A stretch of 64,000 nt of DNA from Cutibacterium avidum ATCC 25577 (GCF_000227295.1 NZ_JH165054.1:336628-400627), one strand, 5' to 3'. Positions 1-11,860 are shown, counted from the stretch's first letter. Notes: generated by a model from the sequence alone, not told the origin. Program-made: numbers and translations.

Positions 1-1
1 A

Positions 2-2320
<2,319 letters not shown>

Positions 2321-2343
2321 CCAAGGGTCTGGAGGCAGCGAAC

Positions 2344-2372
2344 TGGCCCCGGGCCGCAACGGTTCGGGGCCA
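2344..2372. terminator. Bidirectional terminator hairpin between lacZ and purE
   Basis: TGGCCCCG and CGGGGCCA form an 8-bp GC-rich stem with a short inner CCG/CGG pairing. It sits between two convergent stop codons. No strong T-tract follows on either strand. Confidence 0.6.
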
Positions 2373-2392
2373 TCCGCGTATCGATGACTCGC

Positions 2393-2983
2393 TCAGGGGC
2401 GCGAGTGGGTGCGCACCTTCTCCCCCTTGGCGGCCGCCATGTCGTGCAGCTCGGTCTGGTACTTAACCATGGCGTCGCACAGCTCGGGATTCGATGCGGC
2501 AAGAATCCTCACGGCCAGCAGACCGGCGTTCTTGGCATTACCGACGCCGACCGTCGCCACCGGTACACCACCAGGCATCTGGACGATAGACAGCAGGGAG
2601 TCCATGCCGTCGAGATGGGCCAGCGGAACCGGCACTCCGATGACCGGCAGCGGGGTCAACGCGGCGACCATGCCGGGCAGATGGGCAGCACCACCGGCAC
2701 CGGCGATGATGATCTTGATACCGCGCTCGTGGGCGCCACGGCCGAACTCGACCATGTCCTCGGGCATCCGGTGAGCCGAGACGACCTCCGCCTCGAATCC
2801 CACGTTGAAGTCGGTGAGCACCTGGGCGGCGGGCTCCATCGTCGGCCAGTCGGAGTCCGAACCCATGATGATCGACACCTGCGGGCCCGTGGCGTCACCA
2901 GCCAACCGGCATGCGGCTCCGGCCGCTGTCTCGACCTTCTTGCCGCGACGCGGCTTGCGGCTGTTGGCGGTGGTCTCAGGCAT
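2393..2983 (-). CDS. purE: N5-carboxyaminoimidazole ribonucleotide mutase (PurE, class I)
   Basis: PurE converts N5-CAIR to CAIR in purine synthesis, using the product of PurK encoded just upstream. The core [13 protein letters not shown] (phosphate/CAIR site), [11 protein letters not shown] with the catalytic His, and [14 protein letters not shown] are typical of class I PurE. A longer frame exists, but I choose the ATG at 2983 because GGGAG lies about 8 bases before it and the extra N-terminal residues are the purK C-terminus in another frame. From this start the protein is 196 residues, with about 30 unconserved basic residues before the core. It overlaps the purK stop by 8 bases, which suggests translational coupling. 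Confidence 0.95.
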   Translation of the reverse strand: MPETTANSRKPRRGKKVETAAGAACRLAGDATGPQVSIIMGSDSDWPTMEPAAQVLTDFNVGFEAEVVSAHRMPEDMVEFGRGAHERGIKIIIAGAGGAAHLPGMVAALTPLPVIGVPVPLAHLDGMDSLLSIVQMPGGVPVATVGVGNAKNAGLLAVRILAASNPELCDAMVKYQTELHDMAAAKGEKVRTHSRP

Positions 2984-4160
2984 CGTGTTCTCCCATGAGG
3001 TAGGCGGCGGCGTGGCGCGCCCGGCGGCGAGTCGTCTCGACGTCGTCACCGAGGCAGGTGACGTGACCGACCTTGCGGCCGGGTCGCACGGACTTCCCGT
3101 ACAACTCGACGCGCAGTTCTGGGTCACGAGCGAAACAGTGTTGCAGAGCCCCGGTCAGGTCTTCCTCAGACCCGCCGAGGACATTGGCCATGACGACAAC
3201 GGGGGCTGTCAGGGCCGGTGAGCCGAGCGGAAGGTTGAGCACGGCTCGCATGTGGTTCTCGAACTGGCTCGTCTCGGCACCGTCGATGGTCCAATGGGCG
3301 GTGTTGTGGGGGCGGGTCGCCAGCTCATTGACGATGACGGAACCGTCCTCGCGCTCCATGAGCTCAACGGCGAGGACACCGACGACGTCGAGACGCCCAG
3401 CAATGTCCAGGGCCATGGTCTGCAACTCCACCTGGCGGTCCGAGGACATCTCCGGCGCCGGGCTGATGGTCTCGGCGCAGACCCCGTGACGCTGGATGGT
3501 CTCCGTGACCGGATAGGCGGCTCCCTGACCCGACGGGGAGCGGACGACAACGGCAGAGAGCTCGCGTCGGAAATCGACGAACTCCTCGACGAGGATACGA
3601 ATCGGTTGTTTGCCGTCGGCCAGTCCGCCGGCAGCCTCGAAGGGTTCCCCGGCACCGTCAGGTCCGTCGATCTTGAAGACTCCCTTGCCGTCATATCCGC
3701 CGCGAGACGTCTTGGCGATGACGGGCCAGCCGTGGTCCGCACCGAAGGCGACGAGATCGTCGGGGGTGTCACAGACCTTCCAGGCCGGGTTCGGGAATCC
3801 CTCCTTCGCCATGAATTCACGCATGACGACCTTGTCCTGAGCATGGACCATCGCGGCCGATCCGGGGCGGACGGCACACCCTGCCTGCTCCATCTCCTCG
3901 ACGAGGACGGTCGGCACGTGCTCGTGATCGAAGGTCACGACGTCACACCCAGCTGCGAAGTCCATGACGGCGTCGTGGTCGAGATGGGAGCCGACGACGA
4001 CATCAGACATCACCTGGGCCGCGGACTCGTCAGGGTCGGAGGCCAGCAGACGGGTGCGCACCCCCAATCCGATCGCAGCCTGGTGCATCATGCGGGCAAG
4101 CTGCCCGCCGCCAATGATTCCAATGGTGTAGGAGGTCACGACCTTCATCGTAACGGCCAC
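2976..4160 (-). CDS. purK: N5-carboxyaminoimidazole ribonucleotide synthase (PurK)
   Basis: PurK carboxylates AIR with bicarbonate and ATP to give N5-CAIR, the substrate of PurE. It is an ATP-grasp enzyme of 394 residues. The N-terminal fold starts [13 protein letters not shown]; the ATP-grasp part shows [16 protein letters not shown] and [14 protein letters not shown]; the metal-binding end shows [18 protein letters not shown]. The frame opens with GTG at 4160; an in-frame ATG at 4148 ([10 protein letters not shown]) is equally possible because neither start has a strong ribosome binding site. It is first in a purK-purE operon. Confidence 0.95.
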   Translation of the reverse strand: MAVTMKVVTSYTIGIIGGGQLARMMHQAAIGLGVRTRLLASDPDESAAQVMSDVVVGSHLDHDAVMDFAAGCDVVTFDHEHVPTVLVEEMEQAGCAVRPGSAAMVHAQDKVVMREFMAKEGFPNPAWKVCDTPDDLVAFGADHGWPVIAKTSRGGYDGKGVFKIDGPDGAGEPFEAAGGLADGKQPIRILVEEFVDFRRELSAVVVRSPSGQGAAYPVTETIQRHGVCAETISPAPEMSSDRQVELQTMALDIAGRLDVVGVLAVELMEREDGSVIVNELATRPHNTAHWTIDGAETSQFENHMRAVLNLPLGSPALTAPVVVMANVLGGSEEDLTGALQHCFARDPELRVELYGKSVRPGRKVGHVTCLGDDVETTRRRARHAAAYLMGEHDA

Positions 4161-4583
4161 CGGACACAGAACCGCGGAAGAGCTGTTCTCCCGGATCTTC
4201 CACCCGTGGATTTCCCTGTCGAATCGTCTTCACGTCGGCTTCCCATCCGGACACCGGCCGAGGGTTATCAGCGATCGCCCGTGGAACGGCCGAAAAGATG
4301 AAGGGCTGCTGCCATCTCATCAAGCAGAGCGCAGCCGTCTTTCCGGGTTCTCCACGAGTGTTGCAGGGACAGCTGGCCGCAGCCGCCCTCACCAACCAGG
4401 TGAGGGCCCCAGGACGGCTGGGTCAAGGCCGGTGCGGACACTCTCGAAGGTGACGTGGACACGCAGGAGGACTGTCTGGGACACAGACCGCACGCGTAAG
4501 GGCATGGCACTCACTCGTACCTCATGCCTAGCCACTGACCGCACGTCACGCGTTCACATTGCGGGGTCGTCCATACTGGAAAC
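4161..4583. other. Intergenic region between divergent purK and PH-domain gene
   Basis: About 420 bases without a convincing gene; open frames here lack a start signal and recognisable content. It must contain the purK promoter and contains the leaderless promoter of the PH-domain gene at its right end. I recognise no riboswitch or PurR-like operator. Confidence 0.5.
4572..4577 (+). promoter_or_regulatory. -10 box of leaderless PH-domain gene
   Basis: CATACT ends 6 bases before the ATG at 4584, so transcription should start at or next to the start codon. No ribosome binding site is present. I see no convincing -35 box. Confidence 0.5.
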
Positions 4584-5123
4584 ATGGTGCGAGTCGGACA
4601 GCCACTGCGGCGCAATCGTGACGAGACGGTGCTGGTGCACTCCCGCCGTCACGCGAAAGCACTGTTCTGGCCTGTCGTCATGGGGTTCGTCGCAGTCATC
4701 GGGGCTGCCGCGCTGCTCGGACTCATGACGCTCGAGATACGAGCCCAGTACTGGCCAATCGTCGCGATCGTCGCAGTCGCGCTCATCATCGTCGGTACCA
4801 TCATCCCGTGGATGAAGTGGTTCACCACCACCATGACGATCACCGACCGACGTGTGATGCTGCGTCATGGCGTCATCGTCAGAAGGGGTCATGACGTCAT
4901 GATTGACAGCCTCGTCGACGTGTCCTGGCAGGCCGACGTCGTCGATCGAATGATGGGCTGTGGAAAGCTCATCCTCACCACACCGTCAGACCAGTTGGTC
5001 CTCGATGACGTCCCGGGCGCCCGCCGAGTGGCAGACCTCTTCGCGGACCTGACCGACGGGCGTTATGACGGCGACGAGGACCTCGACGACTATCAGCAAC
5101 CGTGGAATGTCACAGCACGGTGA
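4584..5123 (+). CDS. PH (bPH2/YdbT-like) domain membrane protein
   Basis: A 179-residue protein with a basic N-terminus, two adjoining membrane segments (about residues 30-50 and 55-75, split by the short EIRAQYW loop), then a cytoplasmic bacterial pleckstrin-homology domain: MTITDRRVMLRHGVIVRRGHDVMIDSLVDVSW. A matching PH-domain protein sits between purK and birA in mycobacteria (Rv3278c region), so the neighbourhood is old and conserved, but its function is unknown. The last 14 bases overlap the end of the convergent S51-like gene. Family assignment is confident; no function should be inferred. Confidence 0.85.
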   Translation: MVRVGQPLRRNRDETVLVHSRRHAKALFWPVVMGFVAVIGAAALLGLMTLEIRAQYWPIVAIVAVALIIVGTIIPWMKWFTTTMTITDRRVMLRHGVIVRRGHDVMIDSLVDVSWQADVVDRMMGCGKLILTTPSDQLVLDDVPGARRVADLFADLTDGRYDGDEDLDDYQQPWNVTAR

Positions 5124-5826
5124 CGTCGAGCTCCTCGCGCAGGATTCCCGACGAGGTCGGCTCCTCGGATGCGGAGAACCTCGAGACCGTGGCCTCCTCA
5201 CGCTCAGCAACGGCGACGGAGAACTCACCGTCGACGAAGTGGATTGCTGCTCCGTCATCGACTGCGTAACCAGCGGGGAGAACCCCATTGGCAACCGACT
5301 GTGCGTAGATCGGGGCGCGCTCCGACTCGCCGTCGAAGTGGGGGCAGAACGACCCGTCGAGCAGACCCATTCCACCTCGCCACGCACGCAGGTCACCGAA
5401 TGCGTCCGTGAGACAGCCGGAGAACCAGCACGCCGCACCGGCTGCGACCCCGGCGAGCACGACGTCGTCCGCCGAGGACGTCATCCGCCGGATGACGTGG
5501 TCAACCCCGTGCATCCGCCACAGCGCCATGAGGTTGGCCGCCGAGCCGGCACCCGACACGATGACGTCAGCCTGGGAAAGACGCTCCACCGACTCCGCAG
5601 CCCCCTGCCACAGGGTCAGCACCATGGTCCGCACACCCAGCGCCGAGTAGGCGGCCAGAAAACGATTGACGTAAACCGGGTCATCGGCTGCCGCGGTGGG
5701 GGCAAAACACACCAGGGGTGAGGACTTTCCGGACAGGTCAAGGATGTGACGGTCGAGAGCGGTGGGCTCACCACGGTTCGACATCGAGAAACCGCCGCCA
5801 CCAAGGGCCAGGATGTGGGTCGTCAT
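5110..5826 (-). CDS. S51 (peptidase E-like) family protein, probably catalytically inactive
   Basis: The 238-residue protein has the class-I glutamine-amidotransferase-like fold of peptidase E: ILALGGGGFSM at the start, VSGAGSAANLMALWRMHG in the middle, LAGVAAGAACWFSG at the nucleophile elbow, and FCPHFDGE containing the usual family His. In active members the elbow reads G-x-S-A-G; here the Ser is Ala (residue 128, codon 5443-5445 reads GCA on this strand). The earlier loop has also drifted. Peptidase E cleaves Asp-X dipeptides; this protein probably cannot use that mechanism. The frame is intact and has its own leaderless promoter, so it is not a decaying gene. Confidence 0.8.
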   Translation of the reverse strand: MTTHILALGGGGFSMSNRGEPTALDRHILDLSGKSSPLVCFAPTAAADDPVYVNRFLAAYSALGVRTMVLTLWQGAAESVERLSQADVIVSGAGSAANLMALWRMHGVDHVIRRMTSSADDVVLAGVAAGAACWFSGCLTDAFGDLRAWRGGMGLLDGSFCPHFDGESERAPIYAQSVANGVLPAGYAVDDGAAIHFVDGEFSVAVAEREEATVSRFSASEEPTSSGILREELDVTVL

Positions 5827-5833
5827 GGTCAGC

Positions 5834-5839
5834 AGTCTA
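5834..5839 (-). promoter_or_regulatory. -10 box of leaderless S51-like gene
   Basis: TAGACT on the minus strand ends 7 bases before the ATG at 5826; no ribosome binding site intervenes. Confidence 0.5.
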
Positions 5840-5873
5840 GGTGGTCGGGACGTTCAGGGTGCCGTGGTGAAAC

Positions 5874-6713
5874 TCACCTGGTGCGCAGATGGTTGACGTC
5901 TCCCGCGTTGAAGGTGCGACGTCCTTCCGAGGTTTCCACCACGATGGCACCGTCGACATCCACGTCGACGCCGACCCCGTCGACGGCCTCGTCACCGCCA
6001 CCGATGGTCTCCGGGTCGAAGGTCAGTCGTACCGGGGCACCGACGGTGTCACACCGCGCCACGTACTGATCTCGCACGGTTCCGGTCGCCAGCCACACCG
6101 TCAGCAATTCGTCGAGGTGGACCAGCAGGCTGGCCAACAGCTCGTTCTTGTCGTGGTTCAACCCGCACAACGCCAGGGAGGTCGCCGTCGGGACGGGCAG
6201 TTCGTCGGTCCCCATCGACACGTTGATCCCGATCCCGATGACGGCGTGAGGACCAGCCGGTCCGTCGACGCGCTCCGACAGGATCCCGCTCACCTTGCCA
6301 CCATGGTCGGTGCCAAGATCCACCAGGACGTCATTGGGCCACTTCAACGTCACCCGCGAGCGATCAGCCCCGCCAACCTCCTCGATGGCCTCGACGACGG
6401 CGAGTCCGGCCACCATCGAGAGCCAGCCCCAGTCCTGGGCGGGACGATCATTGGGCACCAGGGCAGAGATCGCCAGATTCGTTCCCCGGACGTCGTGCCA
6501 ACTGCGTGAGAAACGTCCTCGTCCGCCTTCCTGGTGATCAGCAACGAGGAGGCGGAACGAGGTTCCCCCGGCGCGGACGAAGGACACCATGTCAGCGTTG
6601 GTCGAGCCGGTGGAGTCGACACAGGCAATCCCCCCTCCGCACGGCCCGGTGAACATCGTGTTCCCGGCAAGCTCGATGACGCGATCAGCAATGGCAGCAG
6701 GCGTGGAAGGCAC
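5874..6713 (-). CDS. birA: Biotin--[acetyl-CoA-carboxylase] ligase
   Basis: BirA activates biotin with ATP and attaches it to the lysine of biotin carboxyl carrier domains, here most obviously the BCCP domain at the end of the carboxylase alpha subunit (14792-16561). The 279-residue protein has DSTGSTNADM, HQEGGRGRFSRSW (biotinyl-AMP loop), LKWPNDVLV with the catalytic Lys, and GKVSGILSE, followed by a small C-terminal domain. There is no N-terminal helix-turn-helix, so it is a group I ligase and should not itself repress transcription. The start is GTG at 6713, 6 bases from a -10 box. It is divergent from the carboxylase beta-subunit gene. Confidence 0.95.
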   Translation of the reverse strand: MPSTPAAIADRVIELAGNTMFTGPCGGGIACVDSTGSTNADMVSFVRAGGTSFRLLVADHQEGGRGRFSRSWHDVRGTNLAISALVPNDRPAQDWGWLSMVAGLAVVEAIEEVGGADRSRVTLKWPNDVLVDLGTDHGGKVSGILSERVDGPAGPHAVIGIGINVSMGTDELPVPTATSLALCGLNHDKNELLASLLVHLDELLTVWLATGTVRDQYVARCDTVGAPVRLTFDPETIGGGDEAVDGVGVDVDVDGAIVVETSEGRRTFNAGDVNHLRTR

Positions 6714-6719
6714 CCGTCC

Positions 6720-6725
6720 AGACTA
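6720..6725 (-). promoter_or_regulatory. -10 box of leaderless birA
   Basis: TAGTCT on the minus strand ends 6 bases before the GTG start. It lies within the 11-mer ACGGATAGTCT, repeated in front of the divergent pccB. Confidence 0.5.
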
Positions 6726-6893
6726 TCCGTAAGCCATCGTGCTGCGCGCCAGCTCATCCCTGGCCCAGACGACCAGCCAGTCACCGGCCCGATGATGCCG
6801 TGGAACTTCCGGAAGCTCGTGACAGCCACGGTCCGCATGGCCGCCATCCATCCCGGAAAGCGGCCCGACGCCACGCTTGTCGCCTGTGACGGA

Positions 6894-6899
6894 TAGTCT
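6894..6899 (+). promoter_or_regulatory. -10 box of leaderless pccB
   Basis: TAGTCT ends 6 bases before the ATG at 6906; it lies within the same ACGGATAGTCT 11-mer (6889-6899) as the birA promoter. Confidence 0.5.
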
Positions 6900-6905
6900 C
6901 AACTC

Positions 6906-8480
6906 ATGGAGATCGACATCCACACCACGGCAGGAAAGATCGCCGACCTCGGTCGGAGGATCGACGAGGCCGTCAATGCCGCATCCCCCTCGGCCATCGA
7001 AAAGCAGCACGCCGCCGGAAAGATGACCGCCAGGGAGCGCATCCTGCGGCTGCTGGACGAGGATTCCTTCACCGAGCTCGATGAGTTCTCTCGTCACCGC
7101 TCGACGAACTTCGGCATGGAACGCAAGCGTCCCTACACCGACGGCGTCATCACCGGTGTCGGTGCGATCCATGGTCGTCCGGTCTGTGTGTTCAGCCAGG
7201 ACGTCACGATCTTCGGTGGGTCCTTGGGTGAGGTCTACGGCGAGAAGATCTGCAAGATCATTGACTTCGCCGTCAAGACAGGCTGCCCCCTCATCGGCAT
7301 CAACGAGGGCGGCGGCGCTCGTATTCAGGAAGGCGTGGCCTCCCTGGCCCGGTTCGGTGACATCTTCCGCCGCAACACCAGGGCTTCCGGCGTCATCCCC
7401 CAGATCTCCATCATCATGGGCGCCGCAGCTGGCGGTCACGTCTATTCCCCCGCCCTCACCGACTTCATCGTCATGGTCGACCAGACCTCCCAGATGTTCA
7501 TCACCGGCCCGGCCGTCGTCAAGCAGGTCACCGGCGAGGACGTCTCCCTCGAGGAGTTGGGCGGCGCTCGTACCCATTCCACGAAGTCGGGCAACTCCCA
7601 CTACCTGGCCAATGACGAGGACGACGCCCTGGAGTTCGTCCGCGACCTGGTCAGCTACCTGCCACAAAACAACTTGGAGGATCCGCCGTTCTACGACGAC
7701 GGTGAGGCCGACCTGACGATCACCGATCACGACCGCAAGCTCGACGTCCTCATTCCGGACTCCGCGAACCATCCGTACGACATGCACGAGATCATCACGA
7801 CCGTGCTCGACGAGGACACCTTCCTGGAGATCCACGAGCTCTTCGCCCCGAACGTCATCTGCGGATTCGGACGCATCGAGGGCCGCGTCATCGGCATCGT
7901 CGCCAACCAGCCAATGGTCAACGCCGGCACCCTCGACATCAATGCCTCCGAGAAGGCTGCCCGGTTCGTCCGAACCTGCGACTCCTTCAACATCCCGGTA
8001 CTCACCTTCGTCGACACCCCTGGATTCCTGCCCGGCGTCGAGCAGGAGCACGAGGGCATCATCCGTCGTGGCGCCAAGCTCATCTACGCCTACGCCGAGG
8101 CCACCGTGCCGCTGCTGACCGTCGTCACCCGCAAGGCCTACGGCGGCGCCTACATCGTCATGGGGTCCAAGACCCTCGGAGCCGACGTCAACCTCGCCTG
8201 GCCCACAGCCCAGATCGCCGTCATGGGTGCTGAAGGAGCCGTCAGCATCCTGCACCGCCGCACCTTGGCCACCGATCCCGATCCGGAGGTCAAGCGCAGG
8301 GAGCTCATCGACGAGTACGAGACGACCCTGTCGAACCCGTACCAGGCAGCTGAGCGAGGATGGATCGACCAGGTCATCCACCCGCACGAGACCCGCGCCT
8401 CGGTCATCCGTACCCTGCGTCTGTTGCGCACCAAGCGCGAGGCGCTGCCTCCCAAGAAGCACGGGAACATCCCGCTGTGA
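6906..8480 (+). CDS. pccB: Acyl-CoA (propionyl-/acetyl-CoA) carboxylase beta subunit
   Basis: This carboxyltransferase subunit moves CO2 from carboxybiotin to acetyl- or propionyl-CoA, giving malonyl- or methylmalonyl-CoA. The 524 residues contain the two crotonase-like halves of the family: [52 protein letters not shown] and [14 protein letters not shown] in the first; [20 protein letters not shown] and [13 protein letters not shown] in the second. It resembles actinobacterial AccD5-type subunits more than the 12S subunit of methylmalonyl-CoA carboxytransferase. The partner alpha subunit is at 14792, accE overlaps downstream, and birA is divergent upstream. Acyl-chain preference cannot be read with certainty. 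Confidence 0.93.
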   Translation: MEIDIHTTAGKIADLGRRIDEAVNAASPSAIEKQHAAGKMTARERILRLLDEDSFTELDEFSRHRSTNFGMERKRPYTDGVITGVGAIHGRPVCVFSQDVTIFGGSLGEVYGEKICKIIDFAVKTGCPLIGINEGGGARIQEGVASLARFGDIFRRNTRASGVIPQISIIMGAAAGGHVYSPALTDFIVMVDQTSQMFITGPAVVKQVTGEDVSLEELGGARTHSTKSGNSHYLANDEDDALEFVRDLVSYLPQNNLEDPPFYDDGEADLTITDHDRKLDVLIPDSANHPYDMHEIITTVLDEDTFLEIHELFAPNVICGFGRIEGRVIGIVANQPMVNAGTLDINASEKAARFVRTCDSFNIPVLTFVDTPGFLPGVEQEHEGIIRRGAKLIYAYAEATVPLLTVVTRKAYGGAYIVMGSKTLGADVNLAWPTAQIAVMGAEGAVSILHRRTLATDPDPEVKRRELIDEYETTLSNPYQAAERGWIDQVIHPHETRASVIRTLRLLRTKREALPPKKHGNIPL

Positions 8481-8710
8481 GTGAGCACACCATGGACGAC
8501 GATCCGATCAAGGTCACCAGGGGAAATCTCACCGACGAGGAGCTTGGTGCCCTCGTCGCGGTGCTGACCGAGCTCACCCGTCCGGGCCCGGACGCCTACG
8601 TGCCGGACGACCGACCGATCGCCTTCGGCTGGAAGTCCTACTGGCGCACCATCCGTGAACCCTTCATGCCCGGCCAGGCGGCCTGGCGGGGATCTCTGCG
8701 GCGCTACTGA
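8477..8710 (+). CDS. accE: Acyl-CoA carboxylase epsilon subunit (AccE-like)
   Basis: A small 77-residue protein. Family epsilon subunits help assemble the alpha and beta subunits of actinobacterial carboxylases. The conserved features are [20 protein letters not shown] near the N-terminus and a C-terminal W-x-S/G patch ([23 protein letters not shown]). I choose the GTG at 8477, whose GTGA overlaps the pccB stop by 4 bases; an ATG at 8492 would shorten it by 5 residues. Position between accD and maf is the same as in mycobacteria, which supports the call more strongly than the short sequence alone. Confidence 0.85.
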   Translation: MSEHTMDDDPIKVTRGNLTDEELGALVAVLTELTRPGPDAYVPDDRPIAFGWKSYWRTIREPFMPGQAAWRGSLRRY

Positions 8711-8711
8711 C

Positions 8712-9353
8712 ATGACGACCCGTTTCGTTCTCGCATCGAAATCGCCCGCCCGACTGCGTATGTTGCGCTCAGCCGGCATCGAACCCGTCGTCATCGCCTC
8801 GGGAGCTGACGAGAGCCGCCTTCCTGGGGAGGACGCTGCCACCATGACGGCCCGGCTGTGCCGCCTCAAGGCCCACTCGGTCATCGGCTCCGGTGCCCTT
8901 GACGAGCACCCCGCCGACCGGACGATCGTGGTGGCCTGCGACTCCGTACTCAATCTCGACGGACGTGTCCTTGGCAAGCCCCACACCGCTGACCGTGCCC
9001 GGCAGTGGTGGCGCCGGATGAGAGGTCACCAGGGCGTCCTCGTCAGCGGACACCACATCGCCGTCATCGAGAACGGTCAGATCCGCGAGCAGACCCGCGT
9101 CGGCCAAACCGTCGTCACCTTCGCAGATCTCACTGACGCCGAGATCGATGCCTACGTCAGCAGCGGCGAGCCGGCCAAGGTGGCTGGTGCCTTCACCATC
9201 GACGGCCTGGGCGGCGCCTTCATCACCCGTATCAATGGCGACCCCCACAACGTCACCGGCATCTCCCTGCCATTGGTGCGTCAGATGCTCATGGACCTTG
9301 ACGTCGAATGGTCCTCGCTGTGGAACGGGCCCAGGGGCGGGCACCTGTCCTGA
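8712..9353 (+). CDS. maf: Maf-like nucleoside triphosphate pyrophosphatase
   Basis: Maf proteins hydrolyse non-canonical or modified nucleoside triphosphates to monophosphates. The 213-residue protein begins FVLASKSPARLRMLRSAGI, the family signature, and has VVACDSVLNLDGRVLGKP with the catalytic Asp and GAFTIDGLGGAFI near the end. The ATG at 8712 follows one base after the accE stop; a longer frame reaching into accE is a shadow. It completes the pccB-accE-maf operon. Which nucleotide it prefers (dTTP/UTP or m7GTP type) is not resolved here. Confidence 0.93.
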   Translation: MTTRFVLASKSPARLRMLRSAGIEPVVIASGADESRLPGEDAATMTARLCRLKAHSVIGSGALDEHPADRTIVVACDSVLNLDGRVLGKPHTADRARQWWRRMRGHQGVLVSGHHIAVIENGQIREQTRVGQTVVTFADLTDAEIDAYVSSGEPAKVAGAFTIDGLGGAFITRINGDPHNVTGISLPLVRQMLMDLDVEWSSLWNGPRGGHLS

Positions 9354-9393
9354 GCCAGGGTATGCGCGGCACTGACCCGCGCGGGACCGACGC

Positions 9394-9813
9394 TCAGCGG
9401 TGCCGGAGGGTCAGCCCAGCAGCCTCATCGGAGCTCGTGAACGCCCCGGTCCAGCCCGTGGTGTCGGGGCTGTTCGAGGTGAATGTCAATGACCCATTGC
9501 CATCCCCGGTCACCGTGAACCCCGACGCAGGCAGGTTCTGTGCCAGGAAGTCATGCATCTTTCCGGAAGTGTCGGGCTGGGTGAGCAGGGTGATGTTGTT
9601 GACGTGATCGACCCGCATCGTGACGTCAAGCCCCTGGGGTAGACGGAAGTTCCGCGGACCATATTCGAACCCCAGGCTCGCCAGGGTCTCCTCCCCAGCC
9701 GGTGCCGGGGTCGGTGAACCGATGGCCGGGGTGGGCACGGCTCCCTCGTGCGAGGGAGCGCACCCTGCCACGACGAGCAGTGCCGTCGCTACGACCGCTG
9801 CTCTGGACCTCAT
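9394..9813 (-). CDS. Small secreted lipoprotein of unknown function
   Basis: 139 residues with a type II signal peptide (MRSRAAVVATALLVVAGC; lipidated Cys at residue 18), then a Pro/Thr/Ala-rich spacer to about residue 45, then a compact domain with repeated Thr/Ser/Asn-rich strands. No family is recognised. It starts just after the arcA stop on the same strand but has its own leaderless promoter in the 26-base gap, so it need not be in the arcA operon. Confidence 0.8.
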   Translation of the reverse strand: MRSRAAVVATALLVVAGCAPSHEGAVPTPAIGSPTPAPAGEETLASLGFEYGPRNFRLPQGLDVTMRVDHVNNITLLTQPDTSGKMHDFLAQNLPASGFTVTGDGNGSLTFTSNSPDTTGWTGAFTSSDEAAGLTLRHR

Positions 9814-9820
9814 GCCGGTG

Positions 9821-9826
9821 ATGCTA
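9821..9826 (-). promoter_or_regulatory. -10 box of leaderless lipoprotein gene
   Basis: TAGCAT on the minus strand ends 7 bases before the ATG at 9813. Confidence 0.45.
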
Positions 9827-9839
9827 TCGCGATGTCACC

Positions 9840-11051
9840 TCACAGCTCGTCGCGCAGCACCGGGCACGACATGCACCGTGGGCCACCACGTCCTGACCCC
9901 AGCTCCGAGCTCGGAATCGTCAGTACCTCGATGCCGGCGGCCTCCAGACGAGCATTGGTGTTCGTGTTGCGCTCATAGGCCACCACCACGCGTGGCGCCA
10001 GGGCGAGGGTGTTGTTGCCGTCATCCCACTGCTCACGCTCGGCGGTCACGGGGTCGAGGCCAGTGTCGATGACGCGCATTCGCTCGATCCCCAGAGCGTC
10101 GGCGGCGGCCGTCAGGAACGGTGTGGGCTCACCGATACGAATGTCGTCACCGACAGGAGTGAGCGGAACAGCCGTCAGACTGTCGGCAATCTGCGGGTAC
10201 ATGACGACGGCGTCGACGTCGACCATGGTGCACACGGTGTCCAGGTGCATGGTGGCGCGCTGCTGATGGATCGGCACTGCCAGCACGGTGTGCGCCACTC
10301 CCAGCTCGAAGGCGGTACGCGCCAGACGCTCGGCCCCCGACGGAGTGGTGCGCTCCCCTACACCGATCGCCATGACCTGCTCACCCAGATGCATGACGTC
10401 CCCACCTTCCAGGTTCTCCAGCCGCCAGCCGTAACAGTCACCGTGCCCCCGGAACCTCGGATGGTGACGATAGATGAGGTCAGTCAGTTGGGTTTCGCGG
10501 CGCCGTGCTGGCATCGTCAGGGATGTCACGGCCGGGTGGTTACCCACCCAGACGCTGGAGTCGCGGGTGAAAAGCAGGTTCGGAAGCGGGTCGATGATGA
10601 AGTCCTCGGGAGCCAGCAGGCTCGTCACCAGGCTGCGGGGTGCAGCGGGTTCGACGGTGGCCAGTTCACCATTGGACAGACCAGCCATGAGCACCTTCGT
10701 CAACATCTCGCTGGACAGCTCTGACAGACGCTGACGCAGGTATCTGCGCAGCCCGTCGCCATATCTCAAATCGGTGAGCAGATCGTCAAGGGCCTGCTGC
10801 CGAGCAACCTCGTCGTCAAGGGTTTCGCACAGGAGCTCTCCGAGCAGGAGGACCTCGACGCCGCGGTCCTCAAGGATCGAGGCGAAAATGTCGTGGTCAC
10901 GCTGGGCCTGGTCGACCCACGGCATTGCATCGAAGAGGAGCTTGTCGTTGTTGCGAGGGGTCAGTCTGCGCAATTCGTCGCCGGGGCGATGCAGGATGAC
11001 TGTCCGCAACCGCCCGACTTCGGATCTGACATCGCACGTGCTTTCTGCCAT
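9840..11051 (-). CDS. arcA: Arginine deiminase
   Basis: ArcA hydrolyses arginine to citrulline and ammonia, the first step of the ADI pathway, which yields ATP and protects against acid. The 403-residue protein shows [18 protein letters not shown] (substrate loop with Asp), [10 protein letters not shown] (catalytic His) and [15 protein letters not shown] with the nucleophilic Cys near the C-terminus. I use the ATG at 11051 ([13 protein letters not shown]), which gives the usual family length; an upstream TTG would add 13 unconserved residues. No ornithine carbamoyltransferase, carbamate kinase or ArcD exchanger is beside it. Confidence 0.95.
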   Translation of the reverse strand: MAESTCDVRSEVGRLRTVILHRPGDELRRLTPRNNDKLLFDAMPWVDQAQRDHDIFASILEDRGVEVLLLGELLCETLDDEVARQQALDDLLTDLRYGDGLRRYLRQRLSELSSEMLTKVLMAGLSNGELATVEPAAPRSLVTSLLAPEDFIIDPLPNLLFTRDSSVWVGNHPAVTSLTMPARRRETQLTDLIYRHHPRFRGHGDCYGWRLENLEGGDVMHLGEQVMAIGVGERTTPSGAERLARTAFELGVAHTVLAVPIHQQRATMHLDTVCTMVDVDAVVMYPQIADSLTAVPLTPVGDDIRIGEPTPFLTAAADALGIERMRVIDTGLDPVTAEREQWDDGNNTLALAPRVVVAYERNTNTNARLEAAGIEVLTIPSSELGSGRGGPRCMSCPVLRDEL

Positions 11052-11096
11052 GACGGTAGCCAACCACAACCCGGGATTGCTCGCTGGCAAGACGAG

Positions 11097-11102
11097 TACG
11101 GT
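11097..11102 (+). promoter_or_regulatory. -10 box of leaderless SDR gene
   Basis: TACGGT ends 6 bases before the ATG at 11109. Confidence 0.4.
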
Positions 11103-11108
11103 TGCGTC

Positions 11109-11843
11109 ATGGAAACCCCCACGACGTCGGAAACTTCACACAACGACCAGCACACCAAGAAAGTCCTCGTGACCGGGGCGACGCGCGGCATCGGACGGGC
11201 GATCGCCGAGGAACTGGGGCGAGACCACCACATCATCGTGGGAGGACGCCGCCGCGAGGCCGTCGAGAAGGTGGTCTCTGAACTGCCTGACGCCTCCCCC
11301 TTCGTCGTCGATCTGACTGACGAGGAGGCCACCGCGGCGGCCGTGTCTCAGCTGGACAGTCTCGATGTTCTCGTCAACAGCGCCGGGGTGAGCGCCGCGT
11401 CACCCGGCGAGATCGCAGCCCAGACCCGCGAGGAGTGGCGTCGAGTGCTGGAGATCAATGTCGTCGCCGCCGCCGACCTCACTCGCCTCGTGCTGCCCCT
11501 GCTGAGGACCAGCCATGGCGACATCGTCATGATCAATTCCGGATCTGGTTTCTTGCGGACCCCGGCTGGCGGTGGGGTTTACGCGGCCTCGAAGTACGCC
11601 CTGCGTGCCCTCACACATGCCCTGCGCGAGGAGGAGCGTGGTGTCGTACGGGTGACGTCAATCCACCCCGGTCGTGTCGACACCGACATGCAGGTGGAAC
11701 TGCAGGCCCAAGCCGGACGTCCCTACGACGCCTCCGAGCACCTGCGGCCACAGTCCGTCGCCGTCACCGTTCGCGCGGCCCTGGAGGCCAGCCCCGAGGC
11801 CATGATCGAGGAGCTGTCGGTGCGTCCGGTCTTCCGACGCTGA
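11109..11843 (+). CDS. Short-chain dehydrogenase/reductase (SDR)
   Basis: A classical SDR of 244 residues. It has the NAD(P)-binding [16 protein letters not shown], an arginine-rich GGRRREAV loop that suggests NADP(H), the structural LVNSAGV (NAG variant), and the catalytic Ser (INSGSGF) with YAASK (Tyr and Lys). The substrate cannot be deduced. The start at [11 protein letters not shown] follows a -10-like TACGGT by 6 bases; longer upstream frames run through arcA. The gene is divergent from arcA with a 57-base gap, and convergent with the kinase gene at 11886. Confidence 0.9.
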   Translation: METPTTSETSHNDQHTKKVLVTGATRGIGRAIAEELGRDHHIIVGGRRREAVEKVVSELPDASPFVVDLTDEEATAAAVSQLDSLDVLVNSAGVSAASPGEIAAQTREEWRRVLEINVVAAADLTRLVLPLLRTSHGDIVMINSGSGFLRTPAGGGVYAASKYALRALTHALREEERGVVRVTSIHPGRVDTDMQVELQAQAGRPYDASEHLRPQSVAVTVRAALEASPEAMIEELSVRPVFRR

Positions 11844-11860
11844 CCCCCCAACTTCTGTGA

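Noticed and set aside
6723-8462. Long 579-residue open frame antisense to pccB
   Set aside because: It mirrors the conserved carboxylase gene and has the Asp/Gly/Val-rich composition of a high-G+C shadow frame, with no family content.
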